Shown here in pieces: positions 1 to 8,711 of a stretch of 46,356 nt of DNA (position 1 is its first letter; each line of letters begins with the position of its first letter). The stretch comes from DTU078 sp002397345 (lineage in GTDB: Bacteria > Bacillota > Clostridia > Oscillospirales > CAG-272). The position numbers and the translations under genes are program-made. Location of the stretch: positions 1 to 46,356 of the forward strand of contig CALLYE010000092.1 in the NCBI GenBank assembly GCA_937875545.1, given 5' to 3'. The notes under the pieces were generated by a model, which made no database searches, was not told the origin of the DNA, and saw only the letters and a program-made list of their open reading frames with translations.

Positions 1-563
1 TTAATCTCGACCGCGTCGTCGGCGATCAGGCGATGCCCGCGCTTGACAAGCTCGATAGCGGTTTCGCTTTTGCCCACGCCGCTGTCGCCGAGTATCAGAA
101 TACCTTCGCCGTATACCTCCACAAACACGCCGTGACGCGTGAGCCGCGGCGCGAGGCTGACGTTGAGCGAAGCGATGAGCGCCGCCATGAATTCGGAGGT
201 GTGGCGGGGTGTGCGCAGCAGCGGAACCTCGTATTTTTCGGCGAGTTCTTCTACTACAGGGTCAATTTCCAGCGCGTTGGTGTATATGACCGCAACGGGC
301 TTGCGTGACAAAAAAGCGTCAACTTTCGAGCGCAGCTCCGATCCGGTCATTGTCTGCATAAAGGCGTGCTCGCCGTTGCCGATAAGCTGGAGCCGCCCCG
401 GCTCGAAATAGCCGAAAAAGCCGTCCAGCGCCAGTCCGGGTCGGTTTACGTCAGAGCGCGTGACCTGAATTTCCACCTCGGGAGGCTGGTATATAACCTC
501 GAGCTGGAATTCCTCGATAACAGACGAAAGCGGTACGGTATATTCGTAGTCAATGCTGTCCAA
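1..563 (-). CDS. hprK: HPr kinase/phosphorylase, 5' part (runs off the window)
   Basis: HprK phosphorylates HPr on a serine and also removes that phosphate; it is the sensor of carbon catabolite control in Firmicutes. About 187 residues are visible. They include the N-terminal regulatory domain and the P-loop LILGDSGVGKSETAIEL, which is the HprK Walker A signature, followed by RGHRLIADDAVEI. The C-terminal catalytic remainder lies beyond base 1. I place the start at a TTG (563-561) because GGAGGA lies 7 bases upstream and no in-frame ATG fits. The gene lies about 100 bases downstream of, and on the same strand as, the GH32 gene, so co-transcription is plausible and fits sugar metabolism. Family assignment is secure; the start codon is inferred. 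Confidence 0.93.
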   Translation of the reverse strand, partial: MDSIDYEYTVPLSSVIEEFQLEVIYQPPEVEIQVTRSDVNRPGLALDGFFGYFEPGRLQLIGNGEHAFMQTMTGSELRSKVDAFLSRKPVAVIYTNALEIDPVVEELAEKYEVPLLRTPRHTSEFMAALIASLNVSLAPRLTRHGVFVEVYGEGILILGDSGVGKSETAIELVKRGHRLIADDAVEI

Positions 564-666
564 AATATTATCCTCCGAAATATTAGCGTTAAATTTTAAA
601 TAAAACAAGATAACCCACGCCTCGGATGCCGTATTGTTTTAAGGCAATCCCGCATCGGCATGGTAT

Positions 667-2100
667 TTACTTTTTCCAAATGGATTTCAGCCCGCGCAGC
701 GTGATATTTGATATGTCCGCGCGCTCGGCGGTTACTTTTTCGTCTCCGAACCCTTTAAATTCATATGCTCCGATATAATATTTTCCGCCGTCGGGCAGAT
801 AAAGCTCCCAACAGTCGCGGTCGAGGATAAGCTCCACCTTATCAGCGCCGGTGAATGGCAGCTCGAGCTTTACGCCGCATACGTTAAGCGAAGCATCAGA
901 TTGGGCGGCGACTACATCGGCGGTTAAATAATAAGCGGCGGCGTCTGTGTCGGTGAACAGCGACGCAATTTCACGCACCGGACGCGCGCAGAGCGTCGGT
1001 CTGCCGCTCACAGTGCGCAGCTCAAGCTCGGCGGGGAAGGTCATCGACATCGAAAACACGCTGTCGGTGAAGTTTTTCCATGTCGTGTTCCACGCGACAC
1101 GCACGCGACGGCAGTCGGGCAGCCCCGAAAAGGTCTGCGCCGCGTAACTCTCTCTACCAAAACCGAATAAATGACCCGAGGGACCGTCGGGGGTGAATTT
1201 ACCGTTAACAAACGAACCGGTAAAATAATAATCCGACGCGCCCGAGAACACCCATTTGCGCTCCCGCCCGTCGAGCGGCAGGGGATAAAAGTCGGGGCAT
1301 TCGGCGTCGTTTGGCAGTATAATGCGCTGATGCTCGTCCCAGTTTATTAAGTTATCGGAAACAAGCAGCAGGTATTCGTTTCCGTCAAGGTACAGCGCCA
1401 TGACATATTTGCCCAGCTCGTCGCACCATATAACCTTGGGGTCGCGGTTCTCCGCCGCGATGTGCCCGATGATAGGATTGCCGGTGTACTTTTCAAATGT
1501 TTCGCCGTTGTCGGCTGAATATGCGAGACACTGTGTAAAAGGCTTGCCCGCCGCGGTGTAGTATAAAAGAATCGGCGGAATCCCGTTTTTGCCCAGCCCC
1601 GAAACGTTGCGCTCGTCAAGTATGGCGCTGCCAGAGTAAACAGTGCCCAGCTCGTCAGGGAACAGCACGTCGCCGTCATAATCCCAATGCACAAGGTCGG
1701 CTGATACAGCGTGACCCCAGTGCATATTGCCCCACTCTGTGCCTGCCGGATTATGCTGGAAGAACATGTGATAACGCCCGCCGGCGTATATCAGCCCGTT
1801 CGGGTCGTTTGTCCAGCCGCGCGCGGCGGAAAAGCGCACCTGCGGACGGTATGGTTCGGCATAGGTGTCGTCGGGCAGCGTGTCGGCAAATGAAAATACC
1901 GCCGGTTTGCCGTCGGGCAGCGTGACGGATACCTCTCGCCCGATAAGACGTCCTACGTCGATATAGGCGTTATAAGCGGGTGTTTGGTCGTCGTATTTAA
2001 CATCGAGGGAATAGCCCCGGATCGCCAGCCGTACGCACTCCGCGCGGTTGTTTACCGGTAAAACGATATAACGTGATTGCAGCTTCATAAAAAACGCCAT
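667..2100 (-). CDS. Glycoside hydrolase family 32 (beta-fructofuranosidase/levanase type)
   Basis: GH32 enzymes hydrolyse sucrose, sucrose-6-phosphate, levan or inulin with retention of configuration. All three family motifs are present: WTNDPNG (Asp99 as nucleophile), RDP (219-221, transition-state stabiliser) and EC (Glu267 as acid/base), so the enzyme should be active. Length is 477 aa. There is a short extra N-terminal segment of about 85 residues before the five-bladed propeller, and a C-terminal beta-sandwich. No signal peptide is visible, which points to a cytoplasmic enzyme acting on imported sucrose or short fructans. No PTS or ABC transporter lies beside it in this window. The start is uncertain: the ATG at 2100 has no clear ribosome site, and the ATG four codons later (2088) is equally possible. 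hprK follows on the same strand. Substrate cannot be read from the sequence. Confidence 0.93.
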   Translation of the reverse strand: MAFFMKLQSRYIVLPVNNRAECVRLAIRGYSLDVKYDDQTPAYNAYIDVGRLIGREVSVTLPDGKPAVFSFADTLPDDTYAEPYRPQVRFSAARGWTNDPNGLIYAGGRYHMFFQHNPAGTEWGNMHWGHAVSADLVHWDYDGDVLFPDELGTVYSGSAILDERNVSGLGKNGIPPILLYYTAAGKPFTQCLAYSADNGETFEKYTGNPIIGHIAAENRDPKVIWCDELGKYVMALYLDGNEYLLLVSDNLINWDEHQRIILPNDAECPDFYPLPLDGRERKWVFSGASDYYFTGSFVNGKFTPDGPSGHLFGFGRESYAAQTFSGLPDCRRVRVAWNTTWKNFTDSVFSMSMTFPAELELRTVSGRPTLCARPVREIASLFTDTDAAAYYLTADVVAAQSDASLNVCGVKLELPFTGADKVELILDRDCWELYLPDGGKYYIGAYEFKGFGDEKVTAERADISNITLRGLKSIWKK

Positions 2101-2210
2101 GCACTGAAGCGCGCAAATAATCCATGAAAATACCGCATGGCATTCGCGCCTTCGATTTGCCTTTCTTTTATATTTTTCACGCTACCCTCTGTCACTTGTT
2201 ATTTATTTAA

Positions 2211-2239
2211 ATTATATATTATTTGCGCGGTTCTTTCAA
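2211..2239 (-). promoter_or_regulatory. SigA-type promoter for the GH32 gene
   Basis: On the minus strand TTGAAA (2239-2234) and TATAAT (2216-2211) are separated by 17 bases. Transcription would start near 2204 and give a leader of about 100 bases. No cre-like catabolite site was recognised in it. Confidence 0.6.
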
Positions 2240-2289
2240 GACCATCTGCTTAATTCACAAAACCTTAACACAGAAGTTACACATATGAA

Positions 2290-2318
2290 TTTCAAACGAT
2301 TCCTTAATGCGATATAAT
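2290..2318 (+). promoter_or_regulatory. Probable promoter of perR-rbr
   Basis: A perfect TATAAT (2313-2318) follows a weak TTTCAA (2290-2295) by 17 bases. An activator or a sparse -35 is likely. I did not see a convincing PerR box (TTATAAT-type palindrome). Confidence 0.5.
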
Positions 2319-2349
2319 ACTATCAGAAACTACCCACAAGGAGCGATAA

Positions 2350-2763
2350 ATGGCCATTCAACGCAATACCATCCAGCGCACGCTCGTTCTCGACGCGGTA
2401 AAAACGCTGAAAAACCACCCTACACCGGATATGGTCAGCGAATATGTGCGGGGGCGCAATCCCGCTGTCAGCCGCAGCACTATTTACCGCAACCTCAATC
2501 TGCTCTGCGAAGAAGGGCGTTTGCAGCGTGTGCACGTCCCCAATTCGGCAGACCATATCGACCATAACTGCGAGCCCCATTATCACGCCGTTTGCAATAA
2601 ATGCGGCAGCGTATTCGACGTGGAAATCAATCTCGACAGCGAGCTTTCCGACGATTCATCCGATCTGTGCTCGTATGTGAGCTGCAAGGGACTGAAGATC
2701 AAGGGCTGTGTGGTGCTGTTCACCGGCATCTGCGATAATTGTTCGGAAGAATCGAAGATATAA
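2350..2763 (+). CDS. perR: Fur-family regulator, PerR-like
   Basis: A metal-dependent repressor of 137 aa. The N-terminal winged helix (about 1-80) contains SRSTIYRNLNLLCEEG, the Fur-family recognition helix region. The dimerisation domain carries HYHAVCNKCGSVFDVEI, which supplies the HxH and Asp/Glu ligands of the regulatory metal site and the first structural-zinc CxxC, and a C-terminal CDNC (second CxxC). The His/Asp-rich regulatory site and the immediately downstream rubrerythrin gene favour PerR, which senses peroxide by histidine oxidation, over Fur or Zur. AAGGAG lies just upstream of the ATG. The subtype is inferred from context and would need comparison with characterised members. 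Confidence 0.85.
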   Translation: MAIQRNTIQRTLVLDAVKTLKNHPTPDMVSEYVRGRNPAVSRSTIYRNLNLLCEEGRLQRVHVPNSADHIDHNCEPHYHAVCNKCGSVFDVEINLDSELSDDSSDLCSYVSCKGLKIKGCVVLFTGICDNCSEESKI

Positions 2764-2804
2764 TTCCGGTAATTCTTTAAATTTAATAAAGGAGCATTTT
2801 CAAA

Positions 2805-3344
2805 ATGAGTAAATTAAAAGGAACAAAAACAGAGGCGAATCTGATGGCGGCGTTTGCCGGCGAGTCGCAGGCGCGCAATAAGTATACCTATTTTGCATCA
2901 AAGGCGAAAAAGGACGGTTATGTCCAGATCGCGGAGCTGTTTGAGGAAACCGCGAACAACGAAAAGGAACACGCCAAGATATGGTATAAACTGCTTCACG
3001 ACGGCGTAGGTCCGACGACAGAGAACCTTGCCGACGCGGCGGCGGGCGAAAATTACGAATGGACCGAGATGTACAAGGGCTTTGCCGAGGAAGCACGCGC
3101 CGAAGGGTTCAACGATGTCGCGTTCCTGTTCGAATCGGTGGCTAAAATTGAGCGTGAGCACGAGGCGAGATACCGCAAGCTGCTGGAAAACATAAAAGGC
3201 GATCTGGTTTTCTCGCGCGAGGGAGACACCGTCTGGCAGTGTGTCAACTGCGGTCACATTGTCGTCGGAAAAAAAGCGCCCGAGGTTTGCCCCGTCTGCA
3301 TGCATCCCCGTGACTTCTTCCAGATCAAAGCGGAAAATTATTAA
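2805..3344 (+). CDS. rbr: Rubrerythrin
   Basis: A non-haem diiron peroxidase that reduces hydrogen peroxide in anaerobes using electrons from rubredoxin or NAD(P)H-linked reductases. The 179-aa protein has the usual layout: a four-helix ferritin-like domain with ExxH-type iron ligands (EKEHAKIW and EREHEARY) and a C-terminal rubredoxin-like knuckle with two CxxC pairs (CVNCGH and CPVCMH). The ribosome site AAGGAG is good. It lies 41 bases after perR on the same strand and is followed by a strong terminator, so the two genes form a two-gene peroxide-response operon. Confidence 0.96.
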   Translation: MSKLKGTKTEANLMAAFAGESQARNKYTYFASKAKKDGYVQIAELFEETANNEKEHAKIWYKLLHDGVGPTTENLADAAAGENYEWTEMYKGFAEEARAEGFNDVAFLFESVAKIEREHEARYRKLLENIKGDLVFSREGDTVWQCVNCGHIVVGKKAPEVCPVCMHPRDFFQIKAENY

Positions 3345-3360
3345 TTTCGAGTTATAGTAA

Positions 3361-3410
3361 AACCACCCGCACGCCGTGTTTTTGAATGGTGTGCGGGTGG
3401 TTTTGTTGTG
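3361..3410 (+). terminator. Intrinsic terminator of perR-rbr
   Basis: A 15-bp stem (3361-3375 with 3388-3402, one G-U pair) is followed by a T-rich tract. It lies between convergent genes and could also slow transcription from the opposite strand. Confidence 0.85.
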
Positions 3411-3429
3411 GTTAAAAAAGCTGCGATTG

Positions 3430-4368
3430 TCAACCGCCGGCCGTCCCGAACCCCGGGATGAAACTTTCGCCGACGGAGCCAAGCTCCTGTATATACGCCC
3501 TCTTCACACCGATTTCGGAAGCAAATTCGACTACTTCGTCGTATTCGTCCTGTGTCAGCGAATTGCGCAGCTCGGGAAAATCGATCTGCGCCGGGGGTGT
3601 ATATTGCCCCATTATTGAGAGGATAACATTATCTCCGAATTCATGATATAAATATCGGATGATTTTCATCGTGTCGCCGGTATGACCCGGCAGCGTGAGT
3701 ACTCGGATTATAACGCCGCGGCGTAGCATTCCGCCGTCGTCAAAGACAGGCTGTCCGACCTGCGCCACCATCTCCGCGACGGCGCGCGAGGCGAAAGCAA
3801 AATAACCGGGCGCGCGCGAAAAGTTCTCCGCAAGCTCGTCCGAATAATATTTGAAATCCGGCATATAAATGTCGACAGTGCCGCGCAGCGCGGCTATGAC
3901 ATCAGCTTTTTCATATCCGCTCGAGTTCCAGACCACGGGGATATTTAAACCATTAAGTTTAGCAGTGGCGACAGCGTCTATTATTTGCGGCGCATAGTGC
4001 GTCGGAGTCACAAGATCGAGGTTGTCCGCACCCCGGCGCTGTAAATCCAAAAACAGCTCCGCCAGCCGCGCGGCGCTGTAATATTCACCGATTGCCCCGC
4101 CGGTGATGGCGCGGTTTTGGCAATACACGCAGCCCAGCCCACAGCCGCCGAGGAAAACAGCGCCCGCGCCGCCCGGTCCAGAGATACAAGGCTCCTCCCA
4201 ACGGTGAAGCATTGTATGCGCAACCAGCACATCGGCGCCCGTGACGGAACATTTGCCGCGGCAGCCGTTTAAACGGTCAGCGCGGCAGTTCCGGGGGCAG
4301 AGCGTGCAGCGGCGCAGAGCTTCAATATTGTGATTATTAACATCACCGCTCATGCTTTTTTGTGACAT
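3430..4368 (-). CDS. PflX-type radical SAM protein
   Basis: A 312-aa radical-SAM protein of the pyruvate formate-lyase-activase-like PflX group (COG1313). The cluster motif CGLGCVYC (Cx3Cx2C) should bind the [4Fe-4S] centre that cleaves S-adenosylmethionine. An upstream cysteine group (CTLCPRNCRADRLNGCRG) suggests a second metal site, as is typical for this family. The C-terminal half is a partial TIM barrel. The substrate of this family is not established, and no glycyl-radical enzyme gene is nearby. Its first codons overlap the end of the preceding small membrane-protein gene by 26 bases, so translational coupling is likely. A second in-frame ATG lies at 4353. Confidence 0.85.
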   Translation of the reverse strand: MSQKSMSGDVNNHNIEALRRCTLCPRNCRADRLNGCRGKCSVTGADVLVAHTMLHRWEEPCISGPGGAGAVFLGGCGLGCVYCQNRAITGGAIGEYYSAARLAELFLDLQRRGADNLDLVTPTHYAPQIIDAVATAKLNGLNIPVVWNSSGYEKADVIAALRGTVDIYMPDFKYYSDELAENFSRAPGYFAFASRAVAEMVAQVGQPVFDDGGMLRRGVIIRVLTLPGHTGDTMKIIRYLYHEFGDNVILSIMGQYTPPAQIDFPELRNSLTQDEYDEVVEFASEIGVKRAYIQELGSVGESFIPGFGTAGG

Positions 4369-4582
4369 AATCGAAAAGCAGCGCGCCGCCGATGAGCAAA
4401 GTCAAACTCATCATCGCATGTTCTATAAGTTGTTTCGCGGTGTTCATAATTATGTAATATTCGCCGCTTTCAGCGTTATTTAAGTACAATGCCGTGTAAA
4501 GCAGCGCCACAATGATGAAGGGAAGACCAAATTGTAGTATGGACAACGATTTTTTATCAATATGTAGACGAGTTAAATTCAC
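4343..4582 (-). CDS. Small two-helix membrane protein, function unknown
   Basis: A 79-aa protein with two predicted membrane segments (about residues 17-35 and 55-70) and a basic C-terminus ending in KKHER. I recognise no family. I chose the GTG at 4582 because AGGAG lies 10 bases upstream; the TTG at 4591 would sit one base from that ribosome site. The gene overlaps the PflX-type gene by 26 bases in another frame and shares its promoter, so the two proteins are probably made together. A membrane partner role for the radical-SAM protein is only a guess. Confidence 0.6.
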   Translation of the reverse strand: MNLTRLHIDKKSLSILQFGLPFIIVALLYTALYLNNAESGEYYIIMNTAKQLIEHAMMSLTLLIGGALLFDYVTKKHER

Positions 4583-4633
4583 TAATATCAAGCTCCTTTT
4601 TTCGTTTATGTGGTCAATATTGTATATAAATTG

Positions 4634-4661
4634 ATTATATCATAAATAATTATAAATTCAA
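4634..4661 (-). promoter_or_regulatory. Promoter for the small membrane protein/PflX operon
   Basis: On the minus strand TTGAAT (4661-4656) and TATAAT (4639-4634) lie 16 bases apart, about 50 bases upstream of the GTG start. Confidence 0.55.
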
Positions 4662-4881
4662 CACCTATATTGTTGGCGTAAATGTTAAAAAGCGTCATAG
4701 GAATGAATAAAAATACCGCTTTCGACAATAACAGACATTAAAATACAAAATAACACCATAAAAAATTAAAATAAATAGATTATAATAATTTATCTTTAAA
4801 AAATGCGTAAAATAACATTAAAATAATTGGTATATAATAACATAAACGAAAAAATTGTCGAACAATGTCAATAACATATTG

Positions 4882-4910
4882 TTTACAATGATACATATTA
4901 ATGGTATAAT
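4882..4910 (+). promoter_or_regulatory. Promoter of the DUF6514-like gene
   Basis: TTTACA (4882-4887) and TATAAT (4905-4910) are separated by 17 bases. The whole gap 4583-4956 is strongly AT-rich and otherwise holds only this promoter and the divergent one; I saw no RNA gene in it. Confidence 0.6.
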
Positions 4911-4956
4911 TTACAACAATATATGAATTTATTATTCAATATAGGGGGCAAATACT

Positions 4957-5331
4957 GTGATATATCAACAGCAACGAATAACGCAAACTGAGACAGAAAC
5001 ACTGTTCAAGCAGTTGACCGATCCGGCAGAGATCCTGCTTGAATACAGAATCATTACTCTCGACCCGCCAAAGGTTGATGGACAAAACCTTGGCACATCG
5101 AAAGAAGAGGAGTGGTTGCTGCAGAGGTATGGTTATGACGATCTAAACGCCGACTGCAGCGTCAGGTATTGCATCCTGATCATCGCAAGCGACCGTTGGG
5201 GAAGCACCGAAACAGAATTCATATATGACGTGACACGCGATCTTGCCGTTGCGGAGGATCTGCTTAAAACGCTTTGCAACGCTGCTGTCACGCCTTGTAC
5301 CGCAAGATACATAATCGAGGATTTACTGTAA
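4957..5331 (+). CDS. DUF6514-like small protein
   Basis: A 124-aa soluble protein starting at GTG, with AGGGGG 8 bases upstream. The C-terminal third (EFIYDVTRDLAVAEDLLKTL, then VTPCTARYIIEDLL) resembles the end of DUF6514 proteins, short proteins of unknown function common in Clostridia. The match is from memory of the family pattern, not an alignment. No membrane segment or catalytic motif is visible. It has its own promoter and terminator, so it is a single-gene transcript. Confidence 0.65.
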   Translation: MIYQQQRITQTETETLFKQLTDPAEILLEYRIITLDPPKVDGQNLGTSKEEEWLLQRYGYDDLNADCSVRYCILIIASDRWGSTETEFIYDVTRDLAVAEDLLKTLCNAAVTPCTARYIIEDLL

Positions 5332-5343
5332 ATAATAACATAT

Positions 5344-5382
5344 AAACACGGGTGCGGGGCGCATCCGTGTTTTTATTTTTTT
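5344..5382 (+). terminator. Intrinsic terminator after the DUF6514-like gene
   Basis: A 12-bp stem (5344-5355 with 5361-5372, one G-U pair, loop GGGGC) is followed by a long T-rich run. Confidence 0.85.
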
Positions 5383-5684
5383 ATTTAATATAAAATTAAA
5401 CTCGAAAAAAGGGATATGCGGATTTTTAACGTATATTAATAATATCTGACTGCGGATAAATACCGGTACGCGTTCGAGAGCTCCGACCAATAACATTATA
5501 AATTATGCAAATGTCGGATTTATTAAAAGTTTTGCGGAGCTTTTAAAATTCTCAGCATAACCGGGAATTGTAAAACGACCGTACTTTCGCAGCTTTTTTT
5601 CTTCAGTTTGATAATTTGTGTTTTTTAGTTCGCCGCGCTCATGCTGCGTTTATTAAAAAATATACGACGGAGGTGGATTATCGC
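5383..5684. other. AT-rich gap upstream of dgt
   Basis: No gene or structured RNA was recognised. A small inverted repeat (TTAAAAG/CTTTTAA around 5522-5546) is present. The promoter of dgt-dnaG-rpoD must lie here, but no convincing -35/-10 pair stood out. Confidence 0.4.
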
Positions 5685-6671
5685 GTGACCACGCGGGAAT
5701 TTATATACCTGCGCGAAAGGGATACACTTTCAACGCGCGCTTTTCTTACAGAGCAGACGCAGGGGCGGATATATCCGGCAACACCCGACGACCTGCGCTC
5801 GGAGTTTCAGCGCGACAGGGACAGGATTATACATTCCAAGTCCTTTCGCAGGCTGATGCATAAGACACAGGTGTTTCTTTCACCGGAAGCCGACCATTAC
5901 AGGACGCGTTTGACGCACACGCTCGAAGTTATGCAGATCGCACGCACAATAGCGCGCGCGCTGCGGCTGAACGAGGATCTGTGTGAGGCGATTGCGCTGG
6001 GTCACGATTTGGGTCATACACCGTTCGGACATGCGGGAGAGCGTGTGCTCCAGCGCTGTTATGACGCGGAATTCACGCATTACAGGCAAAGCCTGCGGGT
6101 TGTCGACATACTTGAAAAGTTGAACCTTACGTATGAGGTGCGCGACGGCATATTGCGGCACACGACCGGCGGGGCGCAGACGCTGGAGGGCCGCGTCATC
6201 TGGCACGCCGACCGCATCGCGTTTATCAATCACGATATCGACGACGCCTGCCGCGCGGGTATATTGTCCCCCGACGACATACCGCTCGAGCTGCGGTCGG
6301 CGCTCGGCACCACGCACAGCGGGCGTATCGCCACCATGGTGATGAGTGTGATAGAGGAGAGTAATAAAGTCGGTGACATAGCGGTCGGCGAAGAGGTGGG
6401 GGACGCGACAGCCGAGCTGCATAAATTTTTATACGAGCGCGTTTATTTCAACCCCGCCGCGAAGGGCGAAGAAGGCAAGGCGGAGGCTATGCTCGAGCTG
6501 CTGTACAACTATTTCTCTAATAATCCGGATAAGTTGCCCGAAGAATATAGGGCGATGCTGGATACCGAGGGGAGCGCGCGCGTCGCCGCCGATTATATCT
6601 CCGGTATGACAGACCGTTACGCGGTTAATACATATAAACAATTGTTTATTCCGGAGCCGTTCAGGGGTTAG
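5685..6671 (+). CDS. dgt: dNTP triphosphohydrolase (dGTPase-like HD protein)
   Basis: HD-superfamily enzyme that hydrolyses dGTP or other dNTPs to nucleoside and triphosphate. The 328-aa length fits the short dGTPase class. Metal ligands are visible as His78 (RLTHTLEV), His107-Asp108 (GHDLGHTPFGH) and a later Asp in the INHDIDD segment. The leading FQRDRDRIIHSKSFRRLMHK block is typical of the family. I take the GTG at 5685, which follows GGAGGTGG, rather than upstream codons in poor context. The stop is 4 bases before dnaG, so the two are cotranscribed; dgt-dnaG-rpoD is a recurrent Firmicutes order. Confidence 0.93.
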   Translation: MTTREFIYLRERDTLSTRAFLTEQTQGRIYPATPDDLRSEFQRDRDRIIHSKSFRRLMHKTQVFLSPEADHYRTRLTHTLEVMQIARTIARALRLNEDLCEAIALGHDLGHTPFGHAGERVLQRCYDAEFTHYRQSLRVVDILEKLNLTYEVRDGILRHTTGGAQTLEGRVIWHADRIAFINHDIDDACRAGILSPDDIPLELRSALGTTHSGRIATMVMSVIEESNKVGDIAVGEEVGDATAELHKFLYERVYFNPAAKGEEGKAEAMLELLYNYFSNNPDKLPEEYRAMLDTEGSARVAADYISGMTDRYAVNTYKQLFIPEPFRG

Positions 6672-6675
6672 CGCT

Positions 6676-8448
6676 GTGATACCGAACGAAATAATCGAAG
6701 AAATACGCTACCGCAACGATATTACCGACGTAATCTCAGGTTATGTGACCCTGAAGCGCTCGGGTTCGGGTTTTGTCGGGCTGTGTCCCTTCCACAGCGA
6801 AAAAACACCGTCCTTCCATGTGACGCCTGAACGCGGCTTTTTTAAATGCTTCGGCTGCGGCGCGGGAGGCGACGTCATCACCTTCGTCCGCAAGATGGAG
6901 AATCTCGACTATGTCGGCGCGGTGGAATTCTTGGCAAAACGAGCCGGAATACCTATACCCGCTTCCGACCGCGCCGATAAGGGGCTCGGCGGCGTTAAAA
7001 AAGCGCGGATTCTGGAGATAAACCGCGAAGCGGCGCGGTTTTTCCACGCGAGTCTCATGCGTTCGCCCGAGGCGATGGAATATCTTGAAAAACGCGGGCT
7101 GCGCGGACCGATTATAAAACATTTCGGCATCGGATACGCGCCCGACGCGTTTGGCGCGGTGACAAGCCATATGGCTTCACTGGGCTTTACGACCGAGGAG
7201 CTGACCGCCGCGTTCCTGTGCGGCATCTCCGCTAAAACCGGCAAGCCGTACGACTATTTCCGCGGGCGGATTATATTTCCCATCATCGACGTGACGGGCG
7301 AGGTGATAGCTTTCGGCGGGCGCATAATCGGCGACGGTCAGCCGAAATATCTCAACACCTCCGATACCACGGCGTTCAAGAAGAGCCGTAATCTGTTCGC
7401 GCTCAACTTCGCGCGCTCCGACTGCGCCGAGCGGCTGATCCTCTGCGAGGGTTACATGGATGTGATCGCGCTGCACGCCGCCGGATTCATTAATACGGTG
7501 GCGACATTGGGTACGGCGCTGACGTCCGAGCAGGCGCGGCTGATGAAGCGGTATACAAAATCGGTGATAATCACTTATGACAGCGACAAGTCGGGGCAGA
7601 ACGCCGCCGACCGCGCCTTCGGTTATCTTAACGAAGCGGGGCTGGACGCAAAAGTTCTGACCGTCACGGGCGCGAAAGACCCCGACGAATTTATAAAAAA
7701 ATTCGGTGCGGACGCGTTCAAACGGCTGCTCGAGGGCAGCCGCTCGCGGTTTGAGTTCCGGCTGGACGCTATAACCGAAAAATATAAAATCAACTCTGAT
7801 ATATCGGCTTCCGACGCATCGGTTTCCGACGATGACAGGCTCAAGGCGATAAACGAAGCCGTCGAGCTGCTCGCCACATTGGGCTCGAAAACCGAGTGCG
7901 AAGTGTGCACGAAACGCGCCGCCGCGCGGCTGGGCGTACAGGCTGAAAATTTAGCGCGCGACGTTGAGTTTAAACGCAAAAAGAACTATAACGACGCTAA
8001 AAAAGAACAGCGTAAGACGGTAATGCGTTCCACCGAGGGGTTCGGCGACCGCACCAATCCGGACAGGCTTAAATATCGTTCTGCCGCGGGTGCGGAAGAA
8101 GCTATTCTGGGAATATTGCTGATGTTTCCGGAGCTGCTTGCCGATACGCTTAAGCTCGTATCGCCCGACGAATTTAAAACGCAGCTCAACCGCAGGATTT
8201 TCACGCTCATGGCGGAAACCGGCGACGCGGCGCTTGCGATGCTGAACCGGTCGTTGACCGAAGATGAAATGGGACGCGCGACAACGTATTTAGCGGCGCG
8301 TCAGCAGCTTAATAAAAACGACCTTGAAGTGATTGAGGGCTGTGCGAATACGCTGCGCGAAGCCGCGCTGGCGTCGGATAACGGCGAAATACCCGACTCG
8401 GACGATATAGCCGCGTTTATCGCAAACCGCAGAGCGGAAACCCCGTAA
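6676..8448 (+). CDS. dnaG: DNA primase
   Basis: Synthesises RNA primers at the replication fork. The 590-aa protein has the expected domains. The N-terminal CHC2 zinc finger has Cys37, His40, Cys58 and Cys61. The Toprim catalytic core carries Glu258 (ILCEGYMDV) and the metal-binding DSD at 302-304. A C-terminal helicase-binding region of about 150 residues is more divergent. The start is GTG, 4 bases after the dgt stop. It is followed by GC-rich repeats and then rpoD. Confidence 0.97.
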   Translation: MIPNEIIEEIRYRNDITDVISGYVTLKRSGSGFVGLCPFHSEKTPSFHVTPERGFFKCFGCGAGGDVITFVRKMENLDYVGAVEFLAKRAGIPIPASDRADKGLGGVKKARILEINREAARFFHASLMRSPEAMEYLEKRGLRGPIIKHFGIGYAPDAFGAVTSHMASLGFTTEELTAAFLCGISAKTGKPYDYFRGRIIFPIIDVTGEVIAFGGRIIGDGQPKYLNTSDTTAFKKSRNLFALNFARSDCAERLILCEGYMDVIALHAAGFINTVATLGTALTSEQARLMKRYTKSVIITYDSDKSGQNAADRAFGYLNEAGLDAKVLTVTGAKDPDEFIKKFGADAFKRLLEGSRSRFEFRLDAITEKYKINSDISASDASVSDDDRLKAINEAVELLATLGSKTECEVCTKRAAARLGVQAENLARDVEFKRKKNYNDAKKEQRKTVMRSTEGFGDRTNPDRLKYRSAAGAEEAILGILLMFPELLADTLKLVSPDEFKTQLNRRIFTLMAETGDAALAMLNRSLTEDEMGRATTYLAARQQLNKNDLEVIEGCANTLREAALASDNGEIPDSDDIAAFIANRRAETP

Positions 8449-8452
8449 CCCC

Positions 8453-8557
8453 GTAGGGAGCGGCGCCCCCGCCGCTCCGCCGTACCCCCATACCCCGTAG
8501 GGAGCGGCGCCCTCGCCGCTCCGTTGCACCCCCGTGCGGCGCCCCCGCCGCTCCGTC
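8453..8557. repeat. Three tandem GC-rich palindromic units (GTAGGGAGCGGCGCC type)
   Basis: Units starting near 8453, 8497 and 8534 share GAGCGGCGCCC(C/T)CGCCGCTC. Each unit is itself nearly palindromic and would fold as a hairpin in RNA. The third unit has lost its GTAGGGAG head. The array sits in the dnaG-rpoD gap and resembles the inverted repeat at 31235-31298, which also begins with GTAGGG. It is too short and irregular to be a CRISPR array. Confidence 0.8.
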
Positions 8558-8711
8558 CGAGGGTAAAATGAAACAACCGCCCCCGCTCCGCCCGCGGTAA
8601 AATGGCGTGTTGAACCTGCTCCCGCCGTACCCCGAACATTCTTTATTTTAATAATAGTATAAATATTCAAATTAATAGCATAATAACCCTTACGGAGACA
8701 TCTTACATAAT

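Noticed and set aside
5616..5684. Upstream extension of dgt
   Set aside because: The extra 23 residues have no family similarity and no ribosome site, while GTG 5685 follows GGAGGTGG.
8453..8557. CRISPR-like array
   Set aside because: Units are palindromic throughout, only three, with irregular 37-44 base period and no distinct spacers; no cas genes.
8290..8670. Two minus-strand frames in the dnaG-rpoD gap
   Set aside because: They run through the GC-rich palindromic repeats and the end of dnaG; repeat-derived low-complexity translation.
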